From positions 1 through 42,565 of the forward strand of contig JAITSS010000057.1 in assembly GCA_031287565.1 (NCBI GenBank): a stretch of DNA of 42,565 nt, read 5' to 3'. The position numbers and the translations under genes were made by a program. The notes under the pieces are model-generated. The model had not been told where the DNA came from. It ran no database searches and worked only from the letters and a program-made list of their open reading frames with translations. How positions within the stretch are numbered: position 1 is the first letter of the stretch; every line of letters starts with the position of its first letter. Positions 24,124 to 31,591 of the stretch are shown one piece after another. Origin of the DNA: Desulfobulbaceae bacterium. Its GTDB lineage: Bacteria > Desulfobacterota > Desulfobulbia > Desulfobulbales > Desulfocapsaceae.

Positions 24124-25452
24124 CTAATATTGCCTGACTAAAGGGCGTATAAAGCCCCGTAAAAGACTCTTTGTTCGGCCTTCAAGGGCGGTTTGAATGT
24201 CAAATTCAGTCAATCCGGGGTTTTTCGCCGCCGAGGCGGCCAGGAACTTGGCCCAGGCCCGGTCGGCATGACCGGCGCCGTCCGATTCGGCGATAAAGCG
24301 CGGCGCTCCGGTTGGGCCGATGACCTTCTTCAACTTGTGCAGGTCGGCGCGCAAATCAGCCATGCCGGCCGGAATGCGGCAGCGTTTGTCCTCAAATTGC
24401 TCTTTGCCGAGGGTGGCCAAAGCCAGCTTATTCGGCCCGGTGAACAACACCCCCTCAACCCGTGAGCCGTGCCGATTTCTGGCGTCTTCGACCGGTTTTT
24501 CCCCCATGCCGGTTTGATCCATGCAGCAGCGAACGACTTTGTAGCGGCGGAAACAGCCATCTAAGAGCGCGTCTTGCTCGCGGAAACTGATCCTTTTCCG
24601 GGCGATAATCTCGCGACACCAGGCGACATCACCGACCAATTCATCGACCCAGATGACAAACAGGTCGCCCCTGGCCGCTATATCGACACCGACCACGCAG
24701 GGGCCGCCGGTATACAAGTCCGGTTTTCCGGCGTCCCGATGCTCACAGCCCGCGATCAGGTCATAATCCAGCCAGGCGGCGGCCTCGTCCAACCACTTCA
24801 ATTCGTATTCCTGCGCCCAGGCGTCGGCGTCGCCTAAGGCCAGGCGCAGTTGCTCAATATCGCGCGGCAGGCCATCGGCCACCGCCTGATAAATATCGGT
24901 GGTCTGGCGATACCAAAGAGCGTCGCCCGCCGTCATCAGGTCGTAAAACTTGTTGCCCTTGCCGTTCGGGGTGCTGACCACGCGCAGGCGGTGGCCGGCC
25001 GAGATCACCGGGAAGAGCGCCGTCCAGATTTTGCGCGAATCCTGGTGAAAGGCAAATTCGTCAAGAAAGACATTGGCGGAAAACCCGCGCGCCGTATCCG
25101 GGTTAGCAGGCAAGGCGGTAATGCGACTGCCGCCGGGAAGTTGTACTTCCAGGGCGCGGTAGGTGGCGCCGTCGGTCTGGTAGTCGTTTTCGTGGGCCTC
25201 CACCAGCGCCCCCAGCGCCTGGCAGTGCCGTTTTACCCCCTCCTCCATCGCTTCCTTGGCTTGCCGCTCACCGCGCGACAGGATCACCCAGCGCTCTTTG
25301 CGGCCCTCGACATCGGCCAGCTGGCAGGCCCGCGCTATTTCAAAGGTGGTGGCAAAAGTTTTGCCGGTTTGCCGCGCGAACATGCCGCATTTGAAGCGGC
25401 TGTCATCGGCGATCCAGGCGCGTTGGTAGGGGTAAAAGAGCGGCGCGGTCAT
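24124..25452 (-). CDS. Terminase large subunit, Mu gp28-like
   Basis: This ATP-driven packaging motor/nuclease cuts concatemeric or host-linked DNA and pumps it into the prohead. The 442-aa protein has the ATPase Walker A (ARQTGKT, 26-32), Walker B with catalytic acid (VFLDEF, 128-133) and a coupling motif (VVSTPNGKGN near 158-167). The RNase H-like nuclease domain starts at VVGVDIAARGD (253-263), with further acids in DQTGMGE and ESDGAGHADRAWA. It follows the small-subunit gene by 4 bp and is closest in layout to Mu gp28. Confidence 0.95.
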   Translation of the reverse strand: MTAPLFYPYQRAWIADDSRFKCGMFARQTGKTFATTFEIARACQLADVEGRKERWVILSRGERQAKEAMEEGVKRHCQALGALVEAHENDYQTDGATYRALEVQLPGGSRITALPANPDTARGFSANVFLDEFAFHQDSRKIWTALFPVISAGHRLRVVSTPNGKGNKFYDLMTAGDALWYRQTTDIYQAVADGLPRDIEQLRLALGDADAWAQEYELKWLDEAAAWLDYDLIAGCEHRDAGKPDLYTGGPCVVGVDIAARGDLFVIWVDELVGDVAWCREIIARKRISFREQDALLDGCFRRYKVVRCCMDQTGMGEKPVEDARNRHGSRVEGVLFTGPNKLALATLGKEQFEDKRCRIPAGMADLRADLHKLKKVIGPTGAPRFIAESDGAGHADRAWAKFLAASAAKNPGLTEFDIQTALEGRTKSLLRGFIRPLVRQY

Positions 25453-25456
25453 GTTT

Positions 25457-25891
25457 TTATATCCCGTAAACGCTCTTAATCTTCGCTTGCAGTTCCTCGG
25501 CGGTCATGGTCTTCGGCGTTTCCTTGCCCTCAAAGACCGCCTCGACAATCCGCTGCGCCTTCTCCACCTTGTCCCAGCGTTCCAACAGCGCCCCCATTTT
25601 GCTGAGGGTATCCATCATGCCGGGGCTACGGTCGCAGGCGGCAATGGCTTCCAGATAGGCCAGCTGATCCTCAAACAGATCGCGCAGTCGGGCGATATTT
25701 GAACGCTTCTGCCGCCGCGCCCGCTCCCAGCCGTCCATCTCGTCGCCGGGCCGCTGGCTCTCGGATTTCCAGCGCGACAGGCTGGTCGCCGACACGCCCA
25801 AAAGAGCGGCGATTTCTGACATGCTCCGCCCATCGGCGTACAGCCGCGTGGCCTGGGGTTCAAGGTGGCCCCGGTCGCCCTTGGTCGCCAT
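25457..25891 (-). CDS. Terminase small subunit-like, Mu gp27 type (HTH)
   Basis: The 144-aa protein has an N-terminal helix-turn-helix (ATRLYADGRSMSEIAALLGVSATSLSRWKSE). A helical body follows (SNIARLRDLFEDQLAYLEAIAACD). This is the pattern of the Mu gp27/DUF1804 family that sits directly upstream of gp28 and recognises DNA for packaging. The gene stops 4 bp before the large subunit start. The upstream coiled-coil gene follows the same direction with a 4-bp gap. Confidence 0.85.
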   Translation of the reverse strand: MATKGDRGHLEPQATRLYADGRSMSEIAALLGVSATSLSRWKSESQRPGDEMDGWERARRQKRSNIARLRDLFEDQLAYLEAIAACDRSPGMMDTLSKMGALLERWDKVEKAQRIVEAVFEGKETPKTMTAEELQAKIKSVYGI

Positions 25892-25895
25892 GGTC

Positions 25896-26141
25896 TCAGC
25901 CGTACAGTTCGCGTTTGATCGCCGCCGATTTGCCGCGCGCCGCCAGCAGCTCGGCTTGCAGCATCACCAGATCATCCATAACCGTCGCGGCCTCGGCCAC
26001 CGGCATGTCGTCCAGCTCGTGGATCAGGGGATTGACCGACACGCCGAGGCGCTCGCAGGCCATCCGCATCCGGGTTTCCAGGTCTCTTATGCGGGCGTCC
26101 AGCTCAAACAGCCGCCCTTTCAGGATTCTTCGTTCGCTCAT
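25896..26141 (-). CDS. Small coiled-coil protein (Mu gp26 position)
   Basis: This 81-aa, almost wholly helical protein (RRILKGRLFELDARIRDLETRMRMACERLG; LMMDDLV-type heptads; ELLAARGKSAAIKREL) occupies the place of Mu gp25/gp26, between the lysis genes and the terminase. ATG 26141 is preceded by AAAGA. No function is known for this position. The start is 19 bp after the stop of the membrane protein gene. Confidence 0.72.
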   Translation of the reverse strand: MSERRILKGRLFELDARIRDLETRMRMACERLGVSVNPLIHELDDMPVAEAATVMDDLVMLQAELLAARGKSAAIKRELYG

Positions 26142-26160
26142 GGTCTTTCTTTTTTCCTTT

Positions 26161-26553
26161 TCACCGCAACAGGCAGTCCATCTTGGTCTTCACGCCCTCC
26201 AGCGCCTTCACATTTTCTTTCAGCGCCTCAATCATCGAATCCATCATCATTTGCTGGTTGCGGGCCAGGGTTTCGTAGGCCCGCGCCACATCCAGGTGGC
26301 GGTCGATGTCGGATTTGCGCAGAGTCACGCAGGCAGTCAGGCAATTCTTAATCTCGGCCCGGTCGGCGTCGGCGCGGTCGAAGCGCGTGCCGAAGGCTTT
26401 TTCCACCTCGCGCAGGGCGCGAAAGGCCAACCACAGGCTGGAAAAGCTCAAGACCAGCGGCAACACGAAGACAATCACCAAGAGGCTACCGGTCTCCCAG
26501 CTACCCATGCGGGCCAGCAGTTCGATGATGGCCAGTGTCGCCGTCTCGTTCAT
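26161..26553 (-). CDS. Single-pass membrane protein with coiled coil (DUF2730/holin-like position)
   Basis: ATG 26553 overlaps the endolysin stop as ATGA, so this start is chosen over the longer open frame. The 130-aa protein has one hydrophobic segment (residues about 21-45: SLLVIVFVLPLVLSFSSLWLAF). A long charged helix follows (LREVEKAFGTRFDRADADRAEIKN; YETLARNQQMMMDSMIEALKENVKALEGVKTKM). Mu-like phages carry a DUF2730 protein of this layout next to lysis genes. A holin or spanin function is possible, but one TM plus a cytoplasmic or periplasmic coil does not decide it. Confidence 0.7.
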   Translation of the reverse strand: MNETATLAIIELLARMGSWETGSLLVIVFVLPLVLSFSSLWLAFRALREVEKAFGTRFDRADADRAEIKNCLTACVTLRKSDIDRHLDVARAYETLARNQQMMMDSMIEALKENVKALEGVKTKMDCLLR

Positions 26554-27116
26554 AGCGCCCCTCCGGTTCTCGCGAAGACGCCGGGAAACTCCTGGTGTCC
26601 TGGCCAGCTGACATAGTGGATGTACTGTTCGCCATTCATGCAGCGTAACAGCAGCGTGGTGTAGCCGGGCCGTTCCAGGCAATCCTTGAGCGCCGCCAGG
26701 GTGCGGTCGCCGATCACGCCGTCGCAAACCAGCGCTGGTCTGGATTTGCCACTCAGGCGATTGACGGCGCGTTGCAGAAATTTGACGCCGTTTTTCTTGC
26801 CGCAGTTCACCGAGGCTTCAAAGAGTTCGCAGGCAATGTCGCGGCCCGCCGTCGCCATGGCTTCAATGGCCGGGCAGCGTAGCGCCTGCCAGTATTCGCG
26901 GCGATAAAAGGCTTGTACCGGCGCTTCCAGAGCCAATCGCAGCGCCAACGGAAAGGCGGTAAAGGGCTTGGCGCGGTCGATTTCCGCCCAGCCGTCCCAA
27001 TCAGGGTGGTGGACGCGGGAAATCCCGGCATAGGTCTCGCCGCCGGGGTCTTGGGGATTGTTCACATAGCCGCCTTCAAAGCACGCGACCAGGGCATAGG
27101 CTGTTTCAAAGGACAT
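26550..27116 (-). CDS. Endolysin, glycoside hydrolase family 108 N-acetylmuramidase
   Basis: It degrades peptidoglycan for host lysis. The 188-aa protein begins with ALVACFEGGYVNNPQDPGGETYAGIS, the GH108 signature with the catalytic Glu in EGGY. The C-terminal half carries a peptidoglycan-binding-type region (VKFLQRAVNRLSGKSRPALVCDGVIGDRTLAAL). No signal peptide is visible, so release would need a holin. It is the first gene of the head operon after the toxin-antitoxin genes and is coupled to the membrane protein downstream by a 4-bp overlap. Confidence 0.92.
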   Translation of the reverse strand: MSFETAYALVACFEGGYVNNPQDPGGETYAGISRVHHPDWDGWAEIDRAKPFTAFPLALRLALEAPVQAFYRREYWQALRCPAIEAMATAGRDIACELFEASVNCGKKNGVKFLQRAVNRLSGKSRPALVCDGVIGDRTLAALKDCLERPGYTTLLLRCMNGEQYIHYVSWPGHQEFPGVFARTGGAL

Positions 27117-27179
27117 TGGACAAACTCTCTGTATGGGTTGTCTTCATAAACAGGACGACCTTTATATACAGAGAAGAAC

Positions 27180-27535
27180 GATGGATTTTGAGGCGAAGGG
27201 CTTCGGTGAATGCTGGCGGGGCGAAGACATCGGGCGAACACAGTTCGTCCCTACGCGGCAATTGACGAGAAAGCCGTCATTGCCGCGCAAGCGGGAATCC
27301 ATGTTGCCATTGCCACCCCCATCCCGGCCTTCCCCCGGAACGGGGGAAGGAGATTCTTCTCCCCTCTCCCGGCCCCCATCCCGGAACGGGGGAAGGAGAT
27401 TCTTCTCCCCTCTCCCGTTCCGGGAGAGGGGACGGGGGTGAGGGTGGGAGAGGGGCCGGGGGTGAGGGTATGTGTTCGCCGGTTTTGGGTTCGCGCAAAT
27501 CATTTGGGCAGACACGCGGGTCTGCCCCGACGATT
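27180..27535. repeat. Composite dispersed repeat block 2 (gene-free)
   Basis: This stretch between the endolysin and antitoxin genes holds no convincing gene. It contains the ~85-bp repeat (27180-27262; also 19507-19591), a segment shared with 42328-42418 (CAATTGACGAGAAAGCC... to about 27318), two or more units of the C-rich/G-rich repeat (27317-27470), and a GGGCAGAC...GTCTGCCC hairpin (27507-27527). Confidence 0.9.
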
Positions 27536-27537
27536 GA

Positions 27538-27918
27538 TTACCAGCGGCCCTGGAATCTCGCCGCCGGGCAATGCAGTGTCGTGGCCAATTTCTCGGCCAT
27601 CGCCCGGCCAAATGGGCGTTTGCCGCGCTCCAGCGCCGATATATTCTCTCTTCTGACGCCTACGCGCTCGGCCAGGGCTTCCTGTGTCAACCCAGCCACC
27701 TCGCGCATGGCGCGGAGGACTTCGCCCGGCGTGGCGCGCTCCTTGACATCTTTGTACCAGGCGCTTTCGGTCGCGATGATCAATTCGTCGTCACCTGGCT
27801 CGATGACTTCCGCCATAGCGCCCTGCTCGCGCAGAAAGGCGATGATCCGCTCGGTCTTTTTCTTCCCCTTCACCCACACCCGTAACTCAGTATGGGGCGT
27901 TTTCGCGGTTTCCGGCAT
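27538..27918 (-). CDS. HigA-type antitoxin with XRE helix-turn-helix
   Basis: The 126-aa protein has a C-terminal Cro/CI helix-turn-helix (GEVLRAMREVAGLTQEALAERVGVRRENISALERGKRPF). The N-terminal domain (RVWVKGKKKTERIIAFLREQGAMAEVIEPGDDELIIATES) would bind and block the partner toxin. Its start lies inside the toxin gene (32-bp overlap), and toxin-first order is typical of HigBA-type pairs. Autoregulation through the palindrome at 28161-28181 is likely. RBS context is internal to the toxin gene. Confidence 0.83.
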   Translation of the reverse strand: MPETAKTPHTELRVWVKGKKKTERIIAFLREQGAMAEVIEPGDDELIIATESAWYKDVKERATPGEVLRAMREVAGLTQEALAERVGVRRENISALERGKRPFGRAMAEKLATTLHCPAARFQGRW

Positions 27919-28153
27919 AATACACCTCTATTTCTATGCTTCCTTGTTCGCGCCGCCAACAGGCGACCCAGTGATACGACAGGTGGCAATGGTATTTTGT
28001 CGCCGACAGCTTCCCGTAATTCGGCCAGGAGGGTTGAACCGGGCCGCTTGACCGCAAGGCGTCGATCAGAGCCGCCATCTTGATCCGTTCGCGCAGCGGC
28101 ATCATTTGGATGCGTTTCTCAATGTTCCTCGTGTAGCGGACGATGTATTTCAT
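27887..28153 (-). CDS. RelE/HigB-like toxin
   Basis: This 88-aa protein of the RelE/ParE superfamily probably acts as a ribosome-dependent mRNA interferase. The pattern fits: a basic helix (RYTRNIEKRIQMMPLRERIKMAALIDALR), then WPNYGKLSATKYHCHLSYHWVACWR and the closing IEVYYAGNRENAPY strand typical of HigB-2/RelE toxins. It is the first gene of the pair and overlaps the antitoxin. Its placement upstream of the endolysin in a prophage suggests plasmid-like stabilisation or phage exclusion. Activity is not shown. Confidence 0.82.
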   Translation of the reverse strand: MKYIVRYTRNIEKRIQMMPLRERIKMAALIDALRSSGPVQPSWPNYGKLSATKYHCHLSYHWVACWRREQGSIEIEVYYAGNRENAPY

Positions 28154-28160
28154 GTCTTTA

Positions 28161-28181
28161 TTGTATCAATATATGATACAA
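28161..28181. promoter_or_regulatory. Palindromic operator of the toxin-antitoxin pair
   Basis: TTGTATCA (28161-28168) and TGATACAA (28174-28181) form a perfect 8-bp inverted repeat with a 5-bp ATATA spacer, 8 bp upstream of the toxin ATG. The HTH antitoxin is the likely ligand. Confidence 0.78.
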
Positions 28182-28185
28182 TTAC

Positions 28186-28318
28186 AAGGGCAGACAGGCA
28201 GGATTGGGGCAGACAGGCAGGTCTGCCCCTACGGTGTTTTTACCCAATACATCGGGCGAGCACTCCCCTCTCCCGTTCCGGGAGAGGGGCCGGGGGAGAG
28301 GGTGGGGGAAGCCGCCGC
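28186..28318. repeat. Composite dispersed repeat block 3
   Basis: Two GGGCAGACAGGCAGG units, the second a GGGCAGAC/GTCTGCCC hairpin ending CCCCTACGG, lead into a partial C/G-rich unit (CTCTCCCGTTCCGGGAGAG, 28264-28282). No gene is seen from 28182 to 28590. Confidence 0.85.
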
Positions 28319-28322
28319 CGCA

Positions 28323-28370
28323 AAAACGCTCAATCCACGGAGCGGCGCCGCTCCGTGGATTGAGCGTTTT
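28323..28370. repeat. Perfect 48-bp palindrome
   Basis: AAAACGCTCAATCCACGGAG at the left pairs without a mismatch with CTCCGTGGATTGAGCGTTTT at the right, around GCGGC|GCCGC. The 24-bp arms end in A4/T4, so it could act as a bidirectional terminator or extrude as a cruciform. Confidence 0.9.
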
Positions 28371-28489
28371 GTAACGCGACAAATTGTGCGACAAATTTCA
28401 AGAAAGCATTCCAATTGCTCCATATCTCATCCCTGTCCGTATTCGTTTACGGGATTTTTATTGTTACCTCTTACTTACCTTTATGCCCT

Positions 28490-28560
28490 TCCCCGGCCCC
28501 CATCCCGGCCTTCCCCCCGGCACGCCCCCAGTAGGGACACGGCGCGCCGTGTCCCTACTT
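28490..28560. repeat. Degenerate C-rich repeat and perfect 30-bp palindrome
   Basis: A partial CCCCATCCCGGCC unit (28496-28526) is followed by a perfect palindrome at 28530-28559 with arms AGTAGGGACACGGCG and CGCCGTGTCCCTACT. It shares the GTAGGG/CCCTAC ends of the other palindromes. Confidence 0.88.
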
Positions 28561-28590
28561 ATAGGGTGTCCATAATAAAAAGCCGATCCA

Positions 28591-29124
28591 TCATTTTGTG
28601 CTGGCAAGGCCCAGTTTTTCCAGCAGCGCCGCAGTGGCGTGGCGCGCCTCGGCCAAATCCTTTTCCACGGCCTGCACACGGCGCTCCACTCTCCGCGCCA
28701 GCGCCCGTAACTCCTGGAGGTCGGCTTCTCGCCGGCCCCCATCCCGGCCTTCCCCTGGCCCCCATCCCGGCCTTCCCCCGGAACGGGGGAAGGAGATTCT
28801 TCTCCCCTCTCCCGTTCCGGGAGAGGGGACGGGGGAGGGGGTGGGCGACGCGCCAACAAAGACCTTGTGCGGCTGCCATTCTTCCGGGTCTTGGCCGGCC
28901 AGGATCCAGCGGCCCAGGGACAGCATGTCGGCATAATCCATGCCTAACGCTGCGGCGATTTTATCCTGCATCGCCTGTCCCGCTTTTTTTCTTCCCATCA
29001 GAATCCCATTCACAGTGACAGCATGTATGCCAACCGCTACGGCAATGTCTTTTTGGGACATCAACTTTTTCTGATAGATCAGTTCCTTCAGTCCGGATAG
29101 CCATTCTTCATACCTTGTTTTCAT
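28591..29124 (-). CDS. XRE-family repressor with a translated dispersed repeat
   Basis: ATG 29124 is chosen because the frame upstream crosses the operator region. The 177-aa protein has an N-terminal helix-turn-helix (MSQKDIAVAVGIHAVTVNGILMGRKKAGQ, 22-50). Residues about 93-131 are Pro/Gly-rich (SPTPSPVPSPGTGEG, RSGGRPGWGPGEGRDGG) and are exactly the translation of the dispersed C/G-rich repeat at 28732-28850. A coiled coil follows (DLQELRALARRVERRVQAVEKDLAEA). A phage repressor of lysis/tail genes is likely, because it is divergent from a Cro-like gene with repeated operators between. The coil may oligomerise it. Confidence 0.75.
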   Translation of the reverse strand: MKTRYEEWLSGLKELIYQKKLMSQKDIAVAVGIHAVTVNGILMGRKKAGQAMQDKIAAALGMDYADMLSLGRWILAGQDPEEWQPHKVFVGASPTPSPVPSPGTGEGRRISFPRSGGRPGWGPGEGRDGGRREADLQELRALARRVERRVQAVEKDLAEARHATAALLEKLGLASTK

Positions 29125-29135
29125 GCCGCAAATAT

Positions 29136-29213
29136 AGCCAATTTGGTTAATTTTTTGAACAGCAATATCGGGCGTGATTTTTTTATTTGCTTTAATAAGC
29201 CTATTTGGTTTAT
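29136..29213. promoter_or_regulatory. Repeated operators in the repressor/Cro intergenic region
   Basis: AGCCAATTTGGTTAAT (29136-29151) and AGCCTATTTGGTTTAT (29198-29213) are near-identical and partly palindromic (AnCC...GGnT). They flank the 97-bp AT-rich gap between the divergent starts 29124 and 29222, as expected for a repressor/Cro switch. Confidence 0.65.
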
Positions 29214-29221
29214 TAAGGCTC

Positions 29222-29662
29222 ATGATAAACCAAAAAAGCATATCTACAGAGACAGGGCTACACCCCGTCTCTGTCTCTAGACTTGTAACCGGGGCGCGCC
29301 GCCCCAGCCCAGCCATGGCCTGCCGGTTAGAAGCGGCCACCGACATCCCACGCGGCATCTGGCTTTTTGGCTCGGTGGCGGAAATCCGCGCCGCCCTGGG
29401 CCTGCCGCCTGAGTCGCGTCGCGGCCGCCCGCGCAAATCCCCGGCCCCCCATCCCGGCCTTCCCCCGGCACGGGGGAAGGAGACTTTTCTCCCCTCTCCC
29501 GTTCCGGGAGAGGGGCCGGGGGTGAGGGTGGGGGAAGGAGATTCTTCTCCCCTCTCCCGTTCCGGGAGAGGGGCCGGGGGTGAGGGTGGGGGAAGGAGAC
29601 CTGTGTGTATCCGAAGCGCCGCGTCTAACCACGCGGCGCTTTTCTTTTTACTATCCAGATAA
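29222..29662 (+). CDS. Cro/Ner-like HTH protein extended by a translated repeat
   Basis: ATG 29222 follows AAGG. The first ~73 residues are a compact helix-turn-helix protein (SISTETGLHPVSVSRLVTGARRPSPAMACRLEAATDIPRGIWLFG), whose recognition region resembles that of the divergent repressor. Residues about 74-127 translate the dispersed repeat (29440-29602). The last ~20 residues run through a strong terminator hairpin, so the original stop was probably near residue 75 and was lost when the repeat arrived. The functional part is thus likely a ~75-aa Cro-like regulator. Confidence 0.65.
   Translation: MINQKSISTETGLHPVSVSRLVTGARRPSPAMACRLEAATDIPRGIWLFGSVAEIRAALGLPPESRRGRPRKSPAPHPGLPPARGKETFLPSPVPGEGPGVRVGEGDSSPLSRSGRGAGGEGGGRRPVCIRSAASNHAALFFLLSR
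29440..29602. repeat. Dispersed C/G-rich repeat, two units, inside the Cro-like frame
   Basis: One unit starts at CCCCCCATCCCGGCCTTCC and runs to GTGAGGGTGGGGGAAGGAGA. The second half (TTCTCCCCTCTCCCGTTCCGG...) is then repeated in tandem. Confidence 0.92.
29615..29649 (+). terminator. Strong Rho-independent terminator after the Cro-like gene
   Basis: AGCGCCGCGT (29615-29624) and ACGCGGCGCT (29631-29640) form a perfect 10-bp stem with a 6-nt loop, followed by TTTCTTTTT. Only 43 bp separate it from the gp37 ATG, so the tail operon needs either antitermination or a promoter hidden in this gap. Confidence 0.85.
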
Positions 29663-29691
29663 CGAACGAACGAACAAAGGAAACGCTATCC

Positions 29692-30258
29692 ATGACCACG
29701 ACGCGCCACGCCGAACTGCTGGAGACCATCATCGGTCATCTGGCGGCGATTCCGCTCTTGCAAACGGCTAGCCGTAAAATCGGCATCCTGGGCGACCTCG
29801 ATCGCGACGCCTTGTTGTCCTTCTTCGATCACGGCCTGTGCCTGGGCGTCTTCGCCCAGGGCGGCAAGTATCAGGATGACGCTTCGCTGCGCGGCCAGAT
29901 TGAAGAAGTCGATGCGCGGCTGATCATCGGCGCAATTGACTTAAGCGCCGACCACGCGGCGGCCCTCGGCGGCGGCGGCGAGCCGGGCTGCTGGGAGGCG
30001 CTGGAGGCGATCCGCGAGTTCTACGCCGCCGGACGTTGGCGGCAAAGCGGGCGGACAGGCAATATTCTGGCCATCACGATGCGGGCCTGGCGGCAGCTCT
30101 TGGCTGAAAACGGCATGGCCATCATCAGTCTGGAGTTGGAGGTATCGCTGTTGCGCCCGGTGGCGCTCCACCAGCCATGGCTGTTCGACTCACCGGGGCC
30201 GGGGCGGGCCGTAGCGCCCGCCCCGGCGGCGTCCGACCAAACGCTCGGCCCAGAGTAA
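29692..30258 (+). CDS. Mu gp37-like tail/head-joining protein (DUF1834)
   Basis: The 188-aa protein matches the gp37/DUF1834 family that precedes the tail sheath gene in Mu-like phages: ELLETIIGHLAAIPLLQTA at the start, and the central EVDARLIIGAIDLSADH and WEALEAIREFYAAGRW. The C-terminal ~25 residues are Pro/Ala-rich (SPGPGRAVAPAPAAS). An AAAGGAAA RBS precedes ATG 29692. It opens the + strand tail operon. Its classical partner gp36 is at 15474-15923 on the minus strand. A terminator ends 43 bp upstream. Confidence 0.82.
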   Translation: MTTTRHAELLETIIGHLAAIPLLQTASRKIGILGDLDRDALLSFFDHGLCLGVFAQGGKYQDDASLRGQIEEVDARLIIGAIDLSADHAAALGGGGEPGCWEALEAIREFYAAGRWRQSGRTGNILAITMRAWRQLLAENGMAIISLELEVSLLRPVALHQPWLFDSPGPGRAVAPAPAASDQTLGPE

Positions 30259-30316
30259 AAACAATCGTCACAGGGCGAATAAACGCCTTTTTAACGCTTT
30301 CTTCCGGAGGCCCCAC

Positions 30317-31579
30317 ATGCCCGCTTATCGTCACGGAGTATACGTCAACGAAGTTCCCACCAGCCTCACGCCGATGCGCCACGTCGAGGCGCGGATGCCG
30401 GTGGTGTTCGGTTTAGCGCCGATACACCTGGCGCCTGGCGCCAACGCCGAACCTCCGGCCATCAACAAGCCGACGCTCTGCCATTCCTACGCCGATTTTG
30501 TCGCCACCTTCGGCGCGTCCGACGACCCGGCCTTTACCTTGTGCCAGGCGGCGCGCATCTTCTTTCGTTTGTACGCGGTCGGGCCGGTGGTTTTCGTCAA
30601 CGTTTTCGACCCGACCCTGCATGTGGCCGACGAGGCCGACGAGGCGGCGGGCGTAGAAATCGGCGATCCGGATCCGTCACAGGTGACGTCGGCTGATATT
30701 CTCGGTGGCGTCGTCACCGACACCGGCGTCAAGACAGGTCTGGAGTTGGTCGATAGCGTCTTTCCAATGTTCCGTCTGGTTCCGGGGCAAATCCTCTGTC
30801 CTGGCTTCAGCCATATTCCGGCGGTGGCGCAGGCGATGCAGGCCAAGGCCGACGAGATCAACACCATGTTTAAGGCGCTGACCGTGGTTGATCTGCCGGT
30901 GGACTACTACACCGAAGCGCCGGGCTGGAAAAACGCCAACAACTACGCCTACGCCAACATGATCTGCTGCTGCGGCGCGGTTCTGAACGGCGACGAGCGG
31001 CAGTTTCTCTCCACCCACCTGGCGGCCTTGGCCATGGAGGTGGACGAGGACAACGACGACATTCCCTTTGTCTCGCCATCGAATCACAGCCTGCGGATCA
31101 CTGGCTTTACGATCGGCGGCCAGGTGGTCAATCTCGGCATCGAACAGGCCAACTACCTGAACGGCGAGGGGATTGTCACCGCCATCAATTTTGACGGCGG
31201 TTGGAAACTGTGGGGCAACCGCACGGCGGTCTATCCATCGAACACCGACCCGAAGGATTCCTTCATCCCGATCCGCTCGTTCTTTAACTGGCTCGGAAAA
31301 ACCTTGATCCTCAGCTACTGGTCGCGCATCGACATGCCGATTCGCCGCCGCTTCATTCAGAACGCCCTGGATTCAGCCAACGTGTATTTGAACGGTCTGG
31401 CGGCCAGGGAAATCATCCTGGGCGGGCGCTGTGTCTTCACCGAAGACGAAAACCCGGTGACTGACTTGATGGACGGCATCTGCCGCTTCCATGTTTTTGT
31501 GACGCCGCCGACACCGGCCAGGGAGATCGACTTCACGCTGGAATACGATCCGGCCTACTTCTCAACCCTGTTCGCGTAA
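30317..31579 (+). CDS. Contractile tail sheath protein (Mu gpL / P2 FI family)
   Basis: The sheath subunit contracts to drive the tail tube into the host envelope. The 420-aa protein starts MPAYRHGVYVNEVPTSL, the usual sheath N-terminus. It has RIFFRLYAVGPVVFVNVFDP and PGFSHIPAVAQAMQAKADEI in the middle. The C-terminal domain FIPIRSFFNWLGKTLILSYWSRIDMPIRRRFIQNALDSANVYLNGLAAREIILGG is diagnostic of tail sheaths. TTCCGGAGG precedes the start. It is followed 12 bp later by the tube gene, so this is a myovirus. Confidence 0.95.
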   Translation: MPAYRHGVYVNEVPTSLTPMRHVEARMPVVFGLAPIHLAPGANAEPPAINKPTLCHSYADFVATFGASDDPAFTLCQAARIFFRLYAVGPVVFVNVFDPTLHVADEADEAAGVEIGDPDPSQVTSADILGGVVTDTGVKTGLELVDSVFPMFRLVPGQILCPGFSHIPAVAQAMQAKADEINTMFKALTVVDLPVDYYTEAPGWKNANNYAYANMICCCGAVLNGDERQFLSTHLAALAMEVDEDNDDIPFVSPSNHSLRITGFTIGGQVVNLGIEQANYLNGEGIVTAINFDGGWKLWGNRTAVYPSNTDPKDSFIPIRSFFNWLGKTLILSYWSRIDMPIRRRFIQNALDSANVYLNGLAAREIILGGRCVFTEDENPVTDLMDGICRFHVFVTPPTPAREIDFTLEYDPAYFSTLFA

Positions 31580-31591
31580 TGGAGGCGGGCC

